Assembly (NCBI RefSeq): GCF_001051995.2
Contig: NZ_CP014646.1
Location: 2,294,001-2,358,000, forward strand
DNA length: 64,000 nt
Direction of reading: 5' to 3'
Source of the DNA: Thauera humireducens
GTDB lineage: Bacteria > Pseudomonadota > Gammaproteobacteria > Burkholderiales > Rhodocyclaceae
Shown here: piece by piece, positions 48,654 through 56,975 of the stretch
Numbering within the stretch: the stretch's first letter is position 1
Layout: each line of letters starts with the position of its first letter
Translations under genes and position numbers: made by a program
The notes under the pieces: model-generated
Told to the model about the DNA's origin: nothing
Databases searched by the model: none
The model's input: the letters and a program-made list of their open reading frames with translations, nothing else

Positions 48654-51461
48654 ATGCACGCCATGCTGATCAGCATCAGCCTGGTCGCACTGACGATGCT
48701 GCTCGCACCCTTGCTGACGCGCTGGCTCGGCGAGCGCGCGGCGTGGGTGCTCGCGCTCGCACCACTGGTCGTGTTCGGCCACTTCGTGTCGCTGACACCG
48801 GAGATCGCCGCGGGCGGCGTCATCATGGAGCACCACGCGTGGGTGCCTGCGCTCGATATCGCCCTCGCCTTCCGCCTGGACGGACTGTCGCTGCTGTTCG
48901 CGCTGCTGATCAGCGGCATCGGCACGCTGATCGTGCTCTACGCCGGCAGCTACCTGTCGGACCACCATCACCTCGGACGCTTCCATGCGTACCTGCTGGG
49001 CTTCATGGCGGCCATGCTGGGCATGGTGCTGGCGGACGACCTGATCGCGATGTTCGTGTTCTGGGAGCTGACCAGCGTCGCGTCCTTCCTGCTGATCAGC
49101 TTCCAGCACGACAAGCCTGAGTCGCGCCGGGCCGCGCTGCAGGCGCTGCTGATCACCGGCGGCGGCGGGCTCGCCCTGCTCGCCGGGCTCATCCTGCTCG
49201 GCAGCGCCGGTGGAGGCTGGCAATTCTCGACCCTGTCGGCGAGCGCCCTCGAGGGGCACGCGCTGTATCCGGCGATCCTGCTGCTGGTCCTTGCCGGCGC
49301 CTTCACCAAGTCGGCGCAACTGCCCTTCCACCTGTGGCTGCCCAACGCCATGGCGGCGCCGACGCCGGTCTCGGCCTACCTGCACTCGGCCACCATGGTG
49401 AAGGCCGGGGTCTATCTGCTTGCCCGTCTCAATCCGGTGCTCGGCGGCTCGACGGGCTGGAGCACGATCCTGATCATCATCGGCGCCGCCACGGCGCTGG
49501 TGGGTGCGGTGCTGGCGATTCGCCAGACCGACCTGAAGCGGGTGCTCGCCTACACGACCGTGACCGTGCTCGGCCAGCTGACCATGCTCCTCGGGACGAA
49601 CACCCGCTACGGGCTGCAGGCCTTCGCCATCTATCTCGTGGCGCATGCCCTCTACAAGGCGGCGCTGTTCATGGCGGTGGGCGCCGTCGACCACGCCACC
49701 GGCACACGCCAGATCTCGCGCCTGGGCGGCCTGATCCGCTACATGCCGCTCACCGGCTTCGCTGTGGCCCTGGCAGCCTTCTCGAACGCCGGCCTGCCGC
49801 CCTTCTTCGGCTTCATCGCCAAGGAGTTCAAGTACGCCGGCCTCATCGAACTGGGCGTCGCCGGCTGGATCACCACCGCGGTCATGATCCTCACCAACGC
49901 CTTGCTCCTCGCCGCCGCCGGTCTCGTCTTCGTGCGCACCTTCCTCGGCCGCGAGGGGCGTTATCCGCTTCATCCGCACGAGGTCAGCCTGCCGATGTGG
50001 ATCGGGCCTATGTTGCTCGCCTGCGGCGGCTTCGTATTCGGTGCGTTCAACAACATCGCCGAAATCTGGCTCATCGACGCCGCGGTTCAGGCCGTGGCGC
50101 GCGACGCGGTCAACGTGCGTCTGTACCTGTGGGGCGGACTCACGCCGGCGGTGGTGGCCAGCGTGCTGACGGTGGCCCTGGGCGTTTTCTTCTACCTGCA
50201 GCGCACGCGCGTGCGCCGCCGCCTGTCGCTGTGGCGGGTGCTGTGGCGCGTCAGCGGCGACATGCTCTGGGATCGTCTGCTCAAGCGCATCTTCGCCTTC
50301 GCCACCCGGATCGCGGACCGCTTCCAGCATGGCTCCCTGCGCCAGCACATCAGCCTGCTGGTGCTGGCGATCGCAGGCTTCACGCTGGTCGGCGTGATCT
50401 CCGCGCTCGCCGCCGGCGGCGGTATCCGCTGGCCGATCCCCACCAGCCCGCTATCCGTCGCCGGCACCGTCGGCTGCGTGCTCGCGGTGGCCGGCGCCGC
50501 AGCGGCGGCGGTGATGCGCGGCCGGGTCGCGCTGGTCGCCACGCTGGGCACCAGCGGCCTGGGCCTGGCGCTGTTCTTCCTTGCCGCCAACGCGCCGGAC
50601 GTCGCCATCACGCAACTGATGGTCGAGACCTTGACGGTGATCTTCCTCGCGCTGGTGCTGCGCAAGCTGCCGCCCCTGTCCGGCGTCGGCTCGCGCAACC
50701 CGGCGGCCAAGCGCTTCCATGCGATCGTCGCGGCCGTGCTCGGCACCATCGTCACCGCGCTGCTGCTGATCTCGATCAGCGAACCGCTGCCCGGCAACAT
50801 CGCGCGCTGGTACCTCGACAACAGCCTGCCCGCGGGGCACGGGGCCAATGTGGTCAACGTGATCCTGGTCGACTTCCGCGCGCTCGACACGCTGGGCGAG
50901 ATCCTCGTCGTGGCGCTCGCCGGCCTCGCCGCCGCCTCCCTGCTCGGCACCGGCCGGAAACGGGCGGCGCCGACGTCCCGCGCCGCGGCCGCCACGGGCA
51001 GCACGGAGTTCGGCTCGGTACTGCTGCTACATGGACTGAAGCCGCTGTCCGCCTTGCTGCTGCTGATGTCGCTGGTGCTCCTGTGGCGCGGCCACAACCT
51101 GCCCGGCGGCGGCTTCATCGGCGGGCTGGTCGCGGCCTGCGCGGTCGTGCTGCTGGCGCTGGGCGACGGCGCGGAGCAGGCGCGCCGGATGCTGCGCGTG
51201 CCACCCGCCATCGTCGCCGCCATCGGGCTGGCGGTGGCTGCTGGCGCCGGCGTCATCGGTCTGCTGCGGGGCGAGGCCTTCCTGGCCGGTAGCTGGATCT
51301 TCCCCGGCGGCCTGCCGCTGGGCTCGCCGCTGCTGTTCGATGCCGGCGTGTTCCTGACCGTACTCGGCGCCGTGCTGCACATGCTGCTGCGCCTGGTCGA
51401 ACGCGAGCAGGCAGACGACGGGATGCGCCAGGGGGCCGCAAGCCGGCCCACGGAGGGCTGA
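48654..51461 (+). CDS. mrpA: Monovalent cation/H+ antiporter subunit A (A-B fusion), plus-strand operon
   Basis: This encodes 935 aa from ATG 48654 (ATG 48663 is better spaced from GGGGA). The antiporter core resembles respiratory complex I subunit NuoL: FWELTSVASFLLISF, PTPVSAYLHSATMVKAGVYLL and DHATGTRQISRLGGLIRYM. After extra C-terminal helices the last ~130 residues (LLLLMSLVLLWRGHNLPGGG on) are an MrpB domain, so A and B are fused. The Mrp complex exchanges cytoplasmic Na+ (or K+) for H+. It heads the order (AB)CDEFG; subunit C starts one base after its stop. A possible leader peptide overlaps its start. Confidence 0.95.
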   Translation: MHAMLISISLVALTMLLAPLLTRWLGERAAWVLALAPLVVFGHFVSLTPEIAAGGVIMEHHAWVPALDIALAFRLDGLSLLFALLISGIGTLIVLYAGSYLSDHHHLGRFHAYLLGFMAAMLGMVLADDLIAMFVFWELTSVASFLLISFQHDKPESRRAALQALLITGGGGLALLAGLILLGSAGGGWQFSTLSASALEGHALYPAILLLVLAGAFTKSAQLPFHLWLPNAMAAPTPVSAYLHSATMVKAGVYLLARLNPVLGGSTGWSTILIIIGAATALVGAVLAIRQTDLKRVLAYTTVTVLGQLTMLLGTNTRYGLQAFAIYLVAHALYKAALFMAVGAVDHATGTRQISRLGGLIRYMPLTGFAVALAAFSNAGLPPFFGFIAKEFKYAGLIELGVAGWITTAVMILTNALLLAAAGLVFVRTFLGREGRYPLHPHEVSLPMWIGPMLLACGGFVFGAFNNIAEIWLIDAAVQAVARDAVNVRLYLWGGLTPAVVASVLTVALGVFFYLQRTRVRRRLSLWRVLWRVSGDMLWDRLLKRIFAFATRIADRFQHGSLRQHISLLVLAIAGFTLVGVISALAAGGGIRWPIPTSPLSVAGTVGCVLAVAGAAAAAVMRGRVALVATLGTSGLGLALFFLAANAPDVAITQLMVETLTVIFLALVLRKLPPLSGVGSRNPAAKRFHAIVAAVLGTIVTALLLISISEPLPGNIARWYLDNSLPAGHGANVVNVILVDFRALDTLGEILVVALAGLAAASLLGTGRKRAAPTSRAAAATGSTEFGSVLLLHGLKPLSALLLLMSLVLLWRGHNLPGGGFIGGLVAACAVVLLALGDGAEQARRMLRVPPAIVAAIGLAVAAGAGVIGLLRGEAFLAGSWIFPGGLPLGSPLLFDAGVFLTVLGAVLHMLLRLVEREQADDGMRQGAASRPTEG

Positions 51462-51462
51462 C

Positions 51463-51876
51463 ATGGAAATCGTCGCATCGGTCACGGCCGGCCTGCTCGT
51501 CGCCATCGGCATCTGGATGCTGCTCGACCGCAGCCTGCTGCGCGTGGTGCTCGGCGTCGTCGTGCTGGGCAATGGCGTCAACCTCGCCGTGGTACTGGGC
51601 GGACGGCTGGGCGGCAGTGTCGCCGCCTTCGTCGATGGGGGCCTCAGCGCCGGCATCGGCGACGCCATGGTCAATCCACTGCCTCAGGCCCTCGTGCTGA
51701 CGGCGATCGTGATCGGCTTCGCGCTGTTCGTCTTCGCCCTCGCGGTACTCAAGCGCACCTGGGAACTGCACGGCAACATCGAGACCGACCGCATCACCGC
51801 GGTGGCCGAGGAGCCGGCGCCCGACCTGCCGGACGAGCCCCCGCCCGCAACGGAATCACGCGAGGCGCGCCGATGA
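51463..51876 (+). CDS. mrpC: Antiporter subunit C, plus-strand operon
   Basis: This encodes 137 aa with three transmembrane helices, the NuoK-like fold: IGIWMLLDRSLLRVVLGVVVL, NGVNLAVVLGG and the end DAMVNPLPQALVLTAIVIGFALF. The PLPQALVLTAIVI motif is diagnostic for MrpC/MnhC. It begins one base after mrpA behind GGAGGG and ends in an ATGA overlap with mrpD. The tail past the last helix is acidic and proline-rich. Confidence 0.95.
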   Translation: MEIVASVTAGLLVAIGIWMLLDRSLLRVVLGVVVLGNGVNLAVVLGGRLGGSVAAFVDGGLSAGIGDAMVNPLPQALVLTAIVIGFALFVFALAVLKRTWELHGNIETDRITAVAEEPAPDLPDEPPPATESREARR

Positions 51877-53366
51877 ACACCCTGCTCGTCTCGCCCTTGC
51901 TGATTCCCCTCGCCACGCTGGTGTTGTGCCTGCTCGCGCGGCGCTCGCCGAGGCTGGTCGGCGCGCTCAGCCTGATGGGCAGCGCCGCGCTCACCGCGGC
52001 GGGGCTGGCGCTGGTCAGCATCGCCGCCGGCGGCGAGATCATCGCCGGCCAGGCGGGCGGCTGGGCCGCCCCCTACGGCATCACCCTGGTCATCGACCGG
52101 CTGTCGGCGGTCATGGTCGCCATCACCGGCATCGTCGGCCTCGCCACCGTCCTCGTGGCGCAGGCGCGCGACACCGACCCCGCGCGCGGACGCGACTTCC
52201 ACCCGCTGCTGCACGGTCTGCTGGTCGGCGTGTGCGGTGCCTTCATCACCGGAGACGTATTCAACCTCTACGTGTGGTTCGAGGTGCTGCTGGTCGGCTC
52301 CTTCGCGCTGATCGTGCTTGGCGGCGGCCGCCGGCGCCTGTCGGGCACCGTCGTGTATGTGGTGCTGAACCTGGTCGCGACGATGATGTTCCTGCTCGCC
52401 GCCGGCCTGCTCTACGGCGCCAGCGGCAGCCTGAACATGGCCGAACTCGCGCACCTGTTCGCCTCCGGCGAGGTGCCGGCCACCGCCAATGCCGCGGTCG
52501 GGCTGATGCTGGTCGCGTTCTCGATCAAGGCCGCGTTGTTCCCGGTGTTCGGCTGGTTGCCGGCCTCCTATCACCTCGCCTGGACGCCGATCTCGGCGCT
52601 GTTCGCCGGCCTGCTGACCAAGGTCGGCGTGTATGCGCTGATCCGGCTCGTGACGCTGCTGTGGCCCGACTCCGGCATCGCCCACGAGGTATTGCTGTGG
52701 GTCGCGTGCGCGACCATGCTGATCGGCGTGCTCGGCGCGGCGGCGCAGACCGAGGTGCGCCGCATCCTGTCCTTTCACATCGTCAGCCAGGTCGGCTACA
52801 TGATCCTCGGCCTCGCGCTCGCCACGCCGCTGGCGCTGGCCGGCGCAGTGTTCTACCTGATCCACCACATCGTGGTGAAGGCCAACCTGTTCTTCATCGG
52901 CGGCATCGCGGCGCGCCTGACGGGCGCCGAGCGCCTGGCCGCGATGGGCGGCCTGTATGCGCACGCACCGTGGCTGGCGATCCTGTTCGCGATACCGGCG
53001 CTGTCGCTCGCCGGCATTCCGCCGCTGTCGGGTTTCTGGGCCAAGTTCGTGCTGGTGAAGGCCAGCCTCGACGCGAGCGCCTGGATTGCCGCCACCGTGG
53101 CGCTGCTCACCGGCATCTTCACCCTGCTGTCGATGAGCAAGATCTGGAACGAGGCCTTCCTGAAACCCTACCCCGGGGGCGAGGGCGCGCTGCGCCGCGT
53201 GGCGGGCCTGCGGCCGGCCCTGTGGGCGATTTCGGCACTGGCGGCGATGACCCTGGCGATCGGCCTGCTGGCCGGCCCCGTGATGGACTACGCCAGTGCC
53301 GCCGCCGAGCAGCTGGCCGCGCCGCAGGGCTACATCGACGCCGTGCTGGGCACGCCGGCCCGTTAG
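51873..53366 (+). CDS. mrpD: Antiporter subunit D, plus-strand operon
   Basis: This encodes 497 aa with about 14 helices, the NuoM/N-like proton-translocating fold. VFNLYVWFEVLLVGSFALIV, LNMAELAHLF, PAWTPISALFAGLLTKVG-type segments and SHIVSQVGYMILGLA-like segments follow the MrpD plan, with Glu in WFEV and Lys in LLTKVG likely on the ion path. It overlaps mrpC by four bases and is followed by mrpE after 11 bases with GGAGG. Confidence 0.95.
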   Translation: MNTLLVSPLLIPLATLVLCLLARRSPRLVGALSLMGSAALTAAGLALVSIAAGGEIIAGQAGGWAAPYGITLVIDRLSAVMVAITGIVGLATVLVAQARDTDPARGRDFHPLLHGLLVGVCGAFITGDVFNLYVWFEVLLVGSFALIVLGGGRRRLSGTVVYVVLNLVATMMFLLAAGLLYGASGSLNMAELAHLFASGEVPATANAAVGLMLVAFSIKAALFPVFGWLPASYHLAWTPISALFAGLLTKVGVYALIRLVTLLWPDSGIAHEVLLWVACATMLIGVLGAAAQTEVRRILSFHIVSQVGYMILGLALATPLALAGAVFYLIHHIVVKANLFFIGGIAARLTGAERLAAMGGLYAHAPWLAILFAIPALSLAGIPPLSGFWAKFVLVKASLDASAWIAATVALLTGIFTLLSMSKIWNEAFLKPYPGGEGALRRVAGLRPALWAISALAAMTLAIGLLAGPVMDYASAAAEQLAAPQGYIDAVLGTPAR

Positions 53367-53377
53367 CGGAGGACACC

Positions 53378-53884
53378 ATGCTCGGACTTCACATCCTCGT
53401 CGCCATCGGCCTCGCCGCCTTCGCCAAGACACTGACGCCGCTCGGTGTGCTCGCGGCCTTCGCGCTGGCGCATCTCGCGCTGCGCCTTGGCGCCGACCTG
53501 CTCGGGCTGCGCCGCTACGTGCGCCGGCTGGAGCTGGGCGTGCTGTTCGGCGGGTGGTTCGCGCTGGAGGTGATCAAGGCGAGCCTCGACGTCGCGCGCA
53601 TCGTGCTCGCGCCACGCGTCGATCCACAACCGGCCGTGGTCGCGCTGCAGCTGCGCGAACCGGACGAACGTATCGCCACGCTGCTCGGCTGCCTGCTGAC
53701 ACTGACGCCCGGCACCCTGGCGCTCGACTACGCGGCCGACACCGGCACGATGTTCATCCACGCCATCGATGCACAGGATGCGGACGACATCCGCGATGGC
53801 GTGCGCGAGATCGAATCGCGCCTGCTTGCCTGGCTGCACGCGGGCGATCCGGCCCGGACACCTGTGGGAGGAAGCGAAGCATGA
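53378..53884 (+). CDS. mrpE: Antiporter subunit E, plus-strand operon
   Basis: This encodes 168 aa from ATG 53378; the long upstream frame mirrors mrpD. Two N-terminal helices and a cytoplasmic domain carry LLTLTPGTLALDYAADTGTM and the FIHAIDA strand, the MrpE signature of TPGT plus a later H-x-I/L-D. MrpE is needed for assembly of the Mrp complex. It ends in an ATGA overlap with mrpF. Confidence 0.94.
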   Translation: MLGLHILVAIGLAAFAKTLTPLGVLAAFALAHLALRLGADLLGLRRYVRRLELGVLFGGWFALEVIKASLDVARIVLAPRVDPQPAVVALQLREPDERIATLLGCLLTLTPGTLALDYAADTGTMFIHAIDAQDADDIRDGVREIESRLLAWLHAGDPARTPVGGSEA

Positions 53885-54207
53885 ATGTCGAATTCGCCGG
53901 AGCCGGCTGGGTGCTGCCGCTGGTGTTCGCGCTGCAGGGCCTGTCCGCAGCGCTGATCGTAGTCCGCCTGCTGCGCGGGCCGCGCGCCACCGACCGCGTG
54001 GTGGCCATCGACGCGCTGACCCTGCTGGGCATCGGCGTGGTCGCGCTGATCGCGCTCACCACCGCGCAGCCGGTGCTGCTCGACGCCGCGGTGGTGCTGG
54101 CGCTGGTGTCCTTCCTCGGCACCGCTGCCTACATGCTGATGTTCCGCCGCCACGGCCGCACGCCGGAGACGGCCGGCGAGGACGACGGCGGGGAGCGCGC
54201 ATCGTGA
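53881..54207 (+). CDS. mrpF: Antiporter subunit F, plus-strand operon
   Basis: This encodes 108 aa with three helices. VVRLLRGPRATDRVVAIDAL is the conserved MrpF loop, followed by VVALIALTTAQPVLLDAAVV. The conserved Asp of TDRVVAID lies in the membrane region. It begins with an ATGA overlap on mrpE and ends in a GTGA overlap with mrpG. Confidence 0.94.
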   Translation: MNVEFAGAGWVLPLVFALQGLSAALIVVRLLRGPRATDRVVAIDALTLLGIGVVALIALTTAQPVLLDAAVVLALVSFLGTAAYMLMFRRHGRTPETAGEDDGGERAS

Positions 54208-54569
54208 GCGGCGGCGTGCTGCCCTGGCTGGCGTCGGCGCTATTGCTGGCGGGCGCGCTGATCGGACTGGTCGGCGCCATCGGCGTGCTGCGCCTGCCCG
54301 ACAGCTACACGCGCATGCATGCAGCGAGCAAGGCCGGTGCGCTCGGCGCCGTACTGGTGCTGGCCGGCGTCGCCGCGGCGAGCGAAGGCGCGGTGTCGCT
54401 GGAGGCCCTGTTCGCGATCGCCGTACTGCTGGCGACCACGCCGCTGGCCGCGCACGCGGTGTCGCGCGCCGCCTACCGCGCCGGCATCCTGCCGCGCACC
54501 GGGCCGGTGGGCGACGCGATGGCGCAGGCCGGGGCCAGCGATCAGAAGGATTCGTCCTCGCGCAGATAG
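54204..54569 (+). CDS. mrpG: Antiporter subunit G, plus-strand operon
   Basis: This encodes 121 aa from GTG 54204 (GTGA overlap with mrpF). Three helices; [29 protein letters not shown] is split here as [19 protein letters not shown], the MrpG hallmark. It closes the plus-strand operon. Its 3' end overlaps the pseudouridine synthase gene on the other strand by 28 bases, so the two transcripts collide tail to tail. Confidence 0.94.
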   Translation: MSGGVLPWLASALLLAGALIGLVGAIGVLRLPDSYTRMHAASKAGALGAVLVLAGVAAASEGAVSLEALFAIAVLLATTPLAAHAVSRAAYRAGILPRTGPVGDAMAQAGASDQKDSSSRR

Positions 54570-55720
54570 CGCCACTGACCAAGTGGCAGGTCGCCCAGCT
54601 TGACCTTGCCAATGCGCACGCGCTTGAGGCCCACGACCTTCAGCCCCACGAGTTCGCACATGCGCCGGATCTGGCGCTTGCGGCCTTCGCGCAGCTGAAA
54701 GCGCAGCTGGTCGTCATTGATCCACTCGACCTTGGCCGGGCGCAGCGTCACGCCGTCCAGCTCGAGGCCATGGTTGAGCAAGGCCAGTCCGTCGGGCTGC
54801 AGCGTGCCCTCGACGCGCACCAGGTACTCCTTCTCGACCTTGGAGTCGTCGCCGATCAACTGGCGCGCGACGCGACCATCCTGGGTGAGCACGAGCAGGC
54901 CGGTGGAGTCGATGTCGAGCCGCCCGGCCGGCGCGAGGTTCTTCAGCTGGCTCGGATGGAAGCGCTGCGCGGTGTCGCGGTCGAACTGGTTGTCAGCGCC
55001 GATCAGGCTCACCGCGGGCGCGTAGCCCGGCTCGGGCTGGCCCGAGACATAACCGACGGGCTTGTGCAGCAGGATGGTGACGCGCTGGCGCTGCGTGCGG
55101 GTCGCCTCGGGCGCCAGATCGATGCGGGCGTCGGGGTCGATGCGGATGCCGAGCTCCGACACCCGCTTGCCGTCAACGAACACCCAGCCGCGCTCGATGA
55201 ACTCGTCCGCCTCGCGGCGCGAGCAGATGCCGCGCTCGGCCATCACCTTGGACAGGCGTACGCCCTCCGGAGCCGGTGCGGCGCCGTCGGATGCGGGCCG
55301 GGCATGCGCGCCCTGCGCCGGTGCAGGCGCCGGCTTGCGGGCCTGCCTCACGGGTTCGGTACGCGAGGCACGCCCCGCCCCGGAAGGCGCAGGCCCGGAC
55401 GGCTTCGAGCGGGCGCCGGACGCCGGGCGCGCGGGCCTGCCCGCATCGGCGGACTGCGCCGGCCGCGCAGGCCGTGTCGCCGGTTTGGTCGCCGGTTTGG
55501 TCGCCGGTTTGGTCGCTGGCTTCTGGTCCGCCTTGGCAACGGGTCGGGCAGCCGCTTCGGGCGCCTGTTCGCCTGCGTCAGGCGCCACGGCCTCGTCGTC
55601 GGCCTTGCGCGACCTGAGTCGGAGTGTGCCGCTGACGCGCTGCGGCGCAGGAATGGGAGGCTTTCTGCGAACGGTGTTCAAGGCAATGTCCGGTGAGATC
55701 AGGCGCGCATTATCGCCCAT
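54542..55720 (-). CDS. RsuA/RluB/RluF-family pseudouridine synthase with long basic N-terminal tail
   Basis: This encodes 392 aa from ATG 55720 (GTG 55726 possible). Residues ~1-150 are low complexity, rich in Pro, Ala, Lys and Arg, including KPAT repeats. An S4 RNA-binding domain follows ([23 protein letters not shown]), then the catalytic domain with [29 protein letters not shown] (Asp of GRLD is catalytic) and [16 protein letters not shown]. It converts a uridine of rRNA to pseudouridine; the site cannot be assigned by eye. It lies between the two antiporter operons, 39 bases downstream of the minus-strand subunit G gene. Confidence 0.9.
   Translation of the reverse strand: MGDNARLISPDIALNTVRRKPPIPAPQRVSGTLRLRSRKADDEAVAPDAGEQAPEAAARPVAKADQKPATKPATKPATKPATRPARPAQSADAGRPARPASGARSKPSGPAPSGAGRASRTEPVRQARKPAPAPAQGAHARPASDGAAPAPEGVRLSKVMAERGICSRREADEFIERGWVFVDGKRVSELGIRIDPDARIDLAPEATRTQRQRVTILLHKPVGYVSGQPEPGYAPAVSLIGADNQFDRDTAQRFHPSQLKNLAPAGRLDIDSTGLLVLTQDGRVARQLIGDDSKVEKEYLVRVEGTLQPDGLALLNHGLELDGVTLRPAKVEWINDDQLRFQLREGRKRQIRRMCELVGLKVVGLKRVRIGKVKLGDLPLGQWRYLREDESF
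55476..55523. repeat. 12-bp tandem repeat in the pseudouridine synthase gene
   Basis: Three perfect copies and one degenerate copy of GTCGCCGGTTTG follow one another in frame. On the minus strand they encode KPAT-type repeats in the basic tail. Copy number could vary by slippage without changing the frame. Confidence 0.85.
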
Positions 55721-55759
55721 TCTCACCTACTCACGCCGCCCGGCGCGTCAGCGCCGTTC

Positions 55760-56185
55760 TCAGTGATGCGCCGCCTTGTGGTCGTCGCCCTCGCCCTCCT
55801 CCTCGGTCGCCGGCAGGCCGTCGAAGGTACTCCAGCCCCGGGGCCGCCCCGTGGGCGGCAACTGCTCGCGTAGATCGGCCGCATGCTCATGCAGGTGCGC
55901 CTTGGCAATGAAATGGGCACTGATCGGCGCGGTGAGGAACAGGAAACCGGTGATCAGCAGCTCGTGGATCGTCAGGGAGCCCTCGAACACGGCGAAGAAC
56001 AGCATCGACGCGGCCAGCGCGCCGCCAACACCCAGCGTGGTCGCCTTGGTCGGCGCATGCAGCCGGGTCAGCAGGTCGGGCAGCTTGACCAGGCCGATCG
56101 ACCCCACCACCGAGAAGAAGCCGCCCAGCACGATGAGGACGGACACGATCATTTCGAAGACGAAATCCATGCTGCCCCCGCTCAT
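55760..56185 (-). CDS. phaG: Antiporter subunit G, minus-strand operon
   Basis: This encodes 141 aa from ATG 56185 (ATGA overlap with the F gene); ATG 56170 is internal. Three helices with GSIGLVKLPDLLTRLHAPTKA, the subunit G pattern with TRLHAPTKA where the plus-strand copy has TRMHAASKA. The C-terminus ends with an acidic His-rich tail (EEEGEGDDHKAAHH), which the plus-strand subunit lacks. It ends the minus-strand operon 39 bases before the pseudouridine synthase gene. Confidence 0.92.
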   Translation of the reverse strand: MSGGSMDFVFEMIVSVLIVLGGFFSVVGSIGLVKLPDLLTRLHAPTKATTLGVGGALAASMLFFAVFEGSLTIHELLITGFLFLTAPISAHFIAKAHLHEHAADLREQLPPTGRPRGWSTFDGLPATEEEGEGDDHKAAHH

Positions 56186-56451
56186 TCGATGACGTCGCCG
56201 CGCAGGATGAAGCGGCAGTAGGCGACGGTGGAAATGAAGCCGAACATCGCGAACAGCAGCGCACCCTCGAAGAAGATGGTGGTGCGCTGCTGGATGCCGA
56301 ACAGGATGATCAGCGCGATGGCATTGATGACCATCGTATCGACCGCGAGCACACGGTCCATCAGCGAAGGGCCGCGCACCAGCCGCCACAGGTTGAGCAG
56401 CAGCGCGAGCGAGACCGCACAGAATCCGAACATCAGCGCATATTCGATCAC
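56182..56451 (-). CDS. phaF: Antiporter subunit F, minus-strand operon
   Basis: This encodes 89 aa from GTG 56451 (GTGA overlap with subunit E). Three helices with LWRLVRGPSLMDRVLAVDTM, the subunit F motif, and FEGALLFAMFGFISTVAYCRF. It is shorter than the plus-strand copy, which has a longer C-terminus. The frame open to 56886 mirrors subunit E. Confidence 0.92.
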   Translation of the reverse strand: MIEYALMFGFCAVSLALLLNLWRLVRGPSLMDRVLAVDTMVINAIALIILFGIQQRTTIFFEGALLFAMFGFISTVAYCRFILRGDVIE

Positions 56452-56975
56452 GGGAAGATCTCCATGAGACGGGCCTCGTAGCGTTCCTTCATCTGGCGCA
56501 CGGCCTCCTCCGCATCCGGTGCGTCGAGGCAATGCACCAGCAGGCTGCGGCCATCGGCCGAGAGGTCGCAGGACACGGTGCCGGGCGTCATCGTGATGGT
56601 GCCTGCCAGCACGGTGATCGCCTCGGGCGAGCGCAACTCGATCGGCAGCGTGACCCAGCGTACGTGGAGCTGGTCGGTGCGGCGGAAGAGGATCAGCCGC
56701 GTGACATGCAGGTTGGCGACGACCACGTCCCAGAGCACCAGCCCCATGTAGACGAACGCCTTGCCGTAGGCCCGGATCGGCGGCCGCTCCGGCCAGAAAG
56801 TGCTCGTGACGCGCGGGATCACGATGCCGAGCACGGCCCCCATCAGCAGCCCGCCCACGCTGAAAGCGTTCAGCAGCAGTATCCACAGCACGATCAGGAG
56901 CAGCGTCAGCATCGGATGCGGCAGCCAGCGCTGCACGAAGGTGCGCTTGTCGAGCGCTTCGGTCTTGCCACCCAT
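56448..56975 (-). CDS. phaE: Antiporter subunit E, minus-strand operon
   Basis: This encodes 175 aa. Two N-terminal helices (LTLLLIVLWILLLNAFSVGGLL) precede the conserved part: ITVLAGTITMTPGTVSCDLS and SLLVHCLDAPDAEEAVRQMK, the form usual for PhaE/K+-type antiporters of proteobacteria. This distinguishes it from the plus-strand E, which lacks the CDLSADG segment. It starts with a one-base overlap on the subunit D stop. Confidence 0.93.
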   Translation of the reverse strand: MGGKTEALDKRTFVQRWLPHPMLTLLLIVLWILLLNAFSVGGLLMGAVLGIVIPRVTSTFWPERPPIRAYGKAFVYMGLVLWDVVVANLHVTRLILFRRTDQLHVRWVTLPIELRSPEAITVLAGTITMTPGTVSCDLSADGRSLLVHCLDAPDAEEAVRQMKERYEARLMEIFP

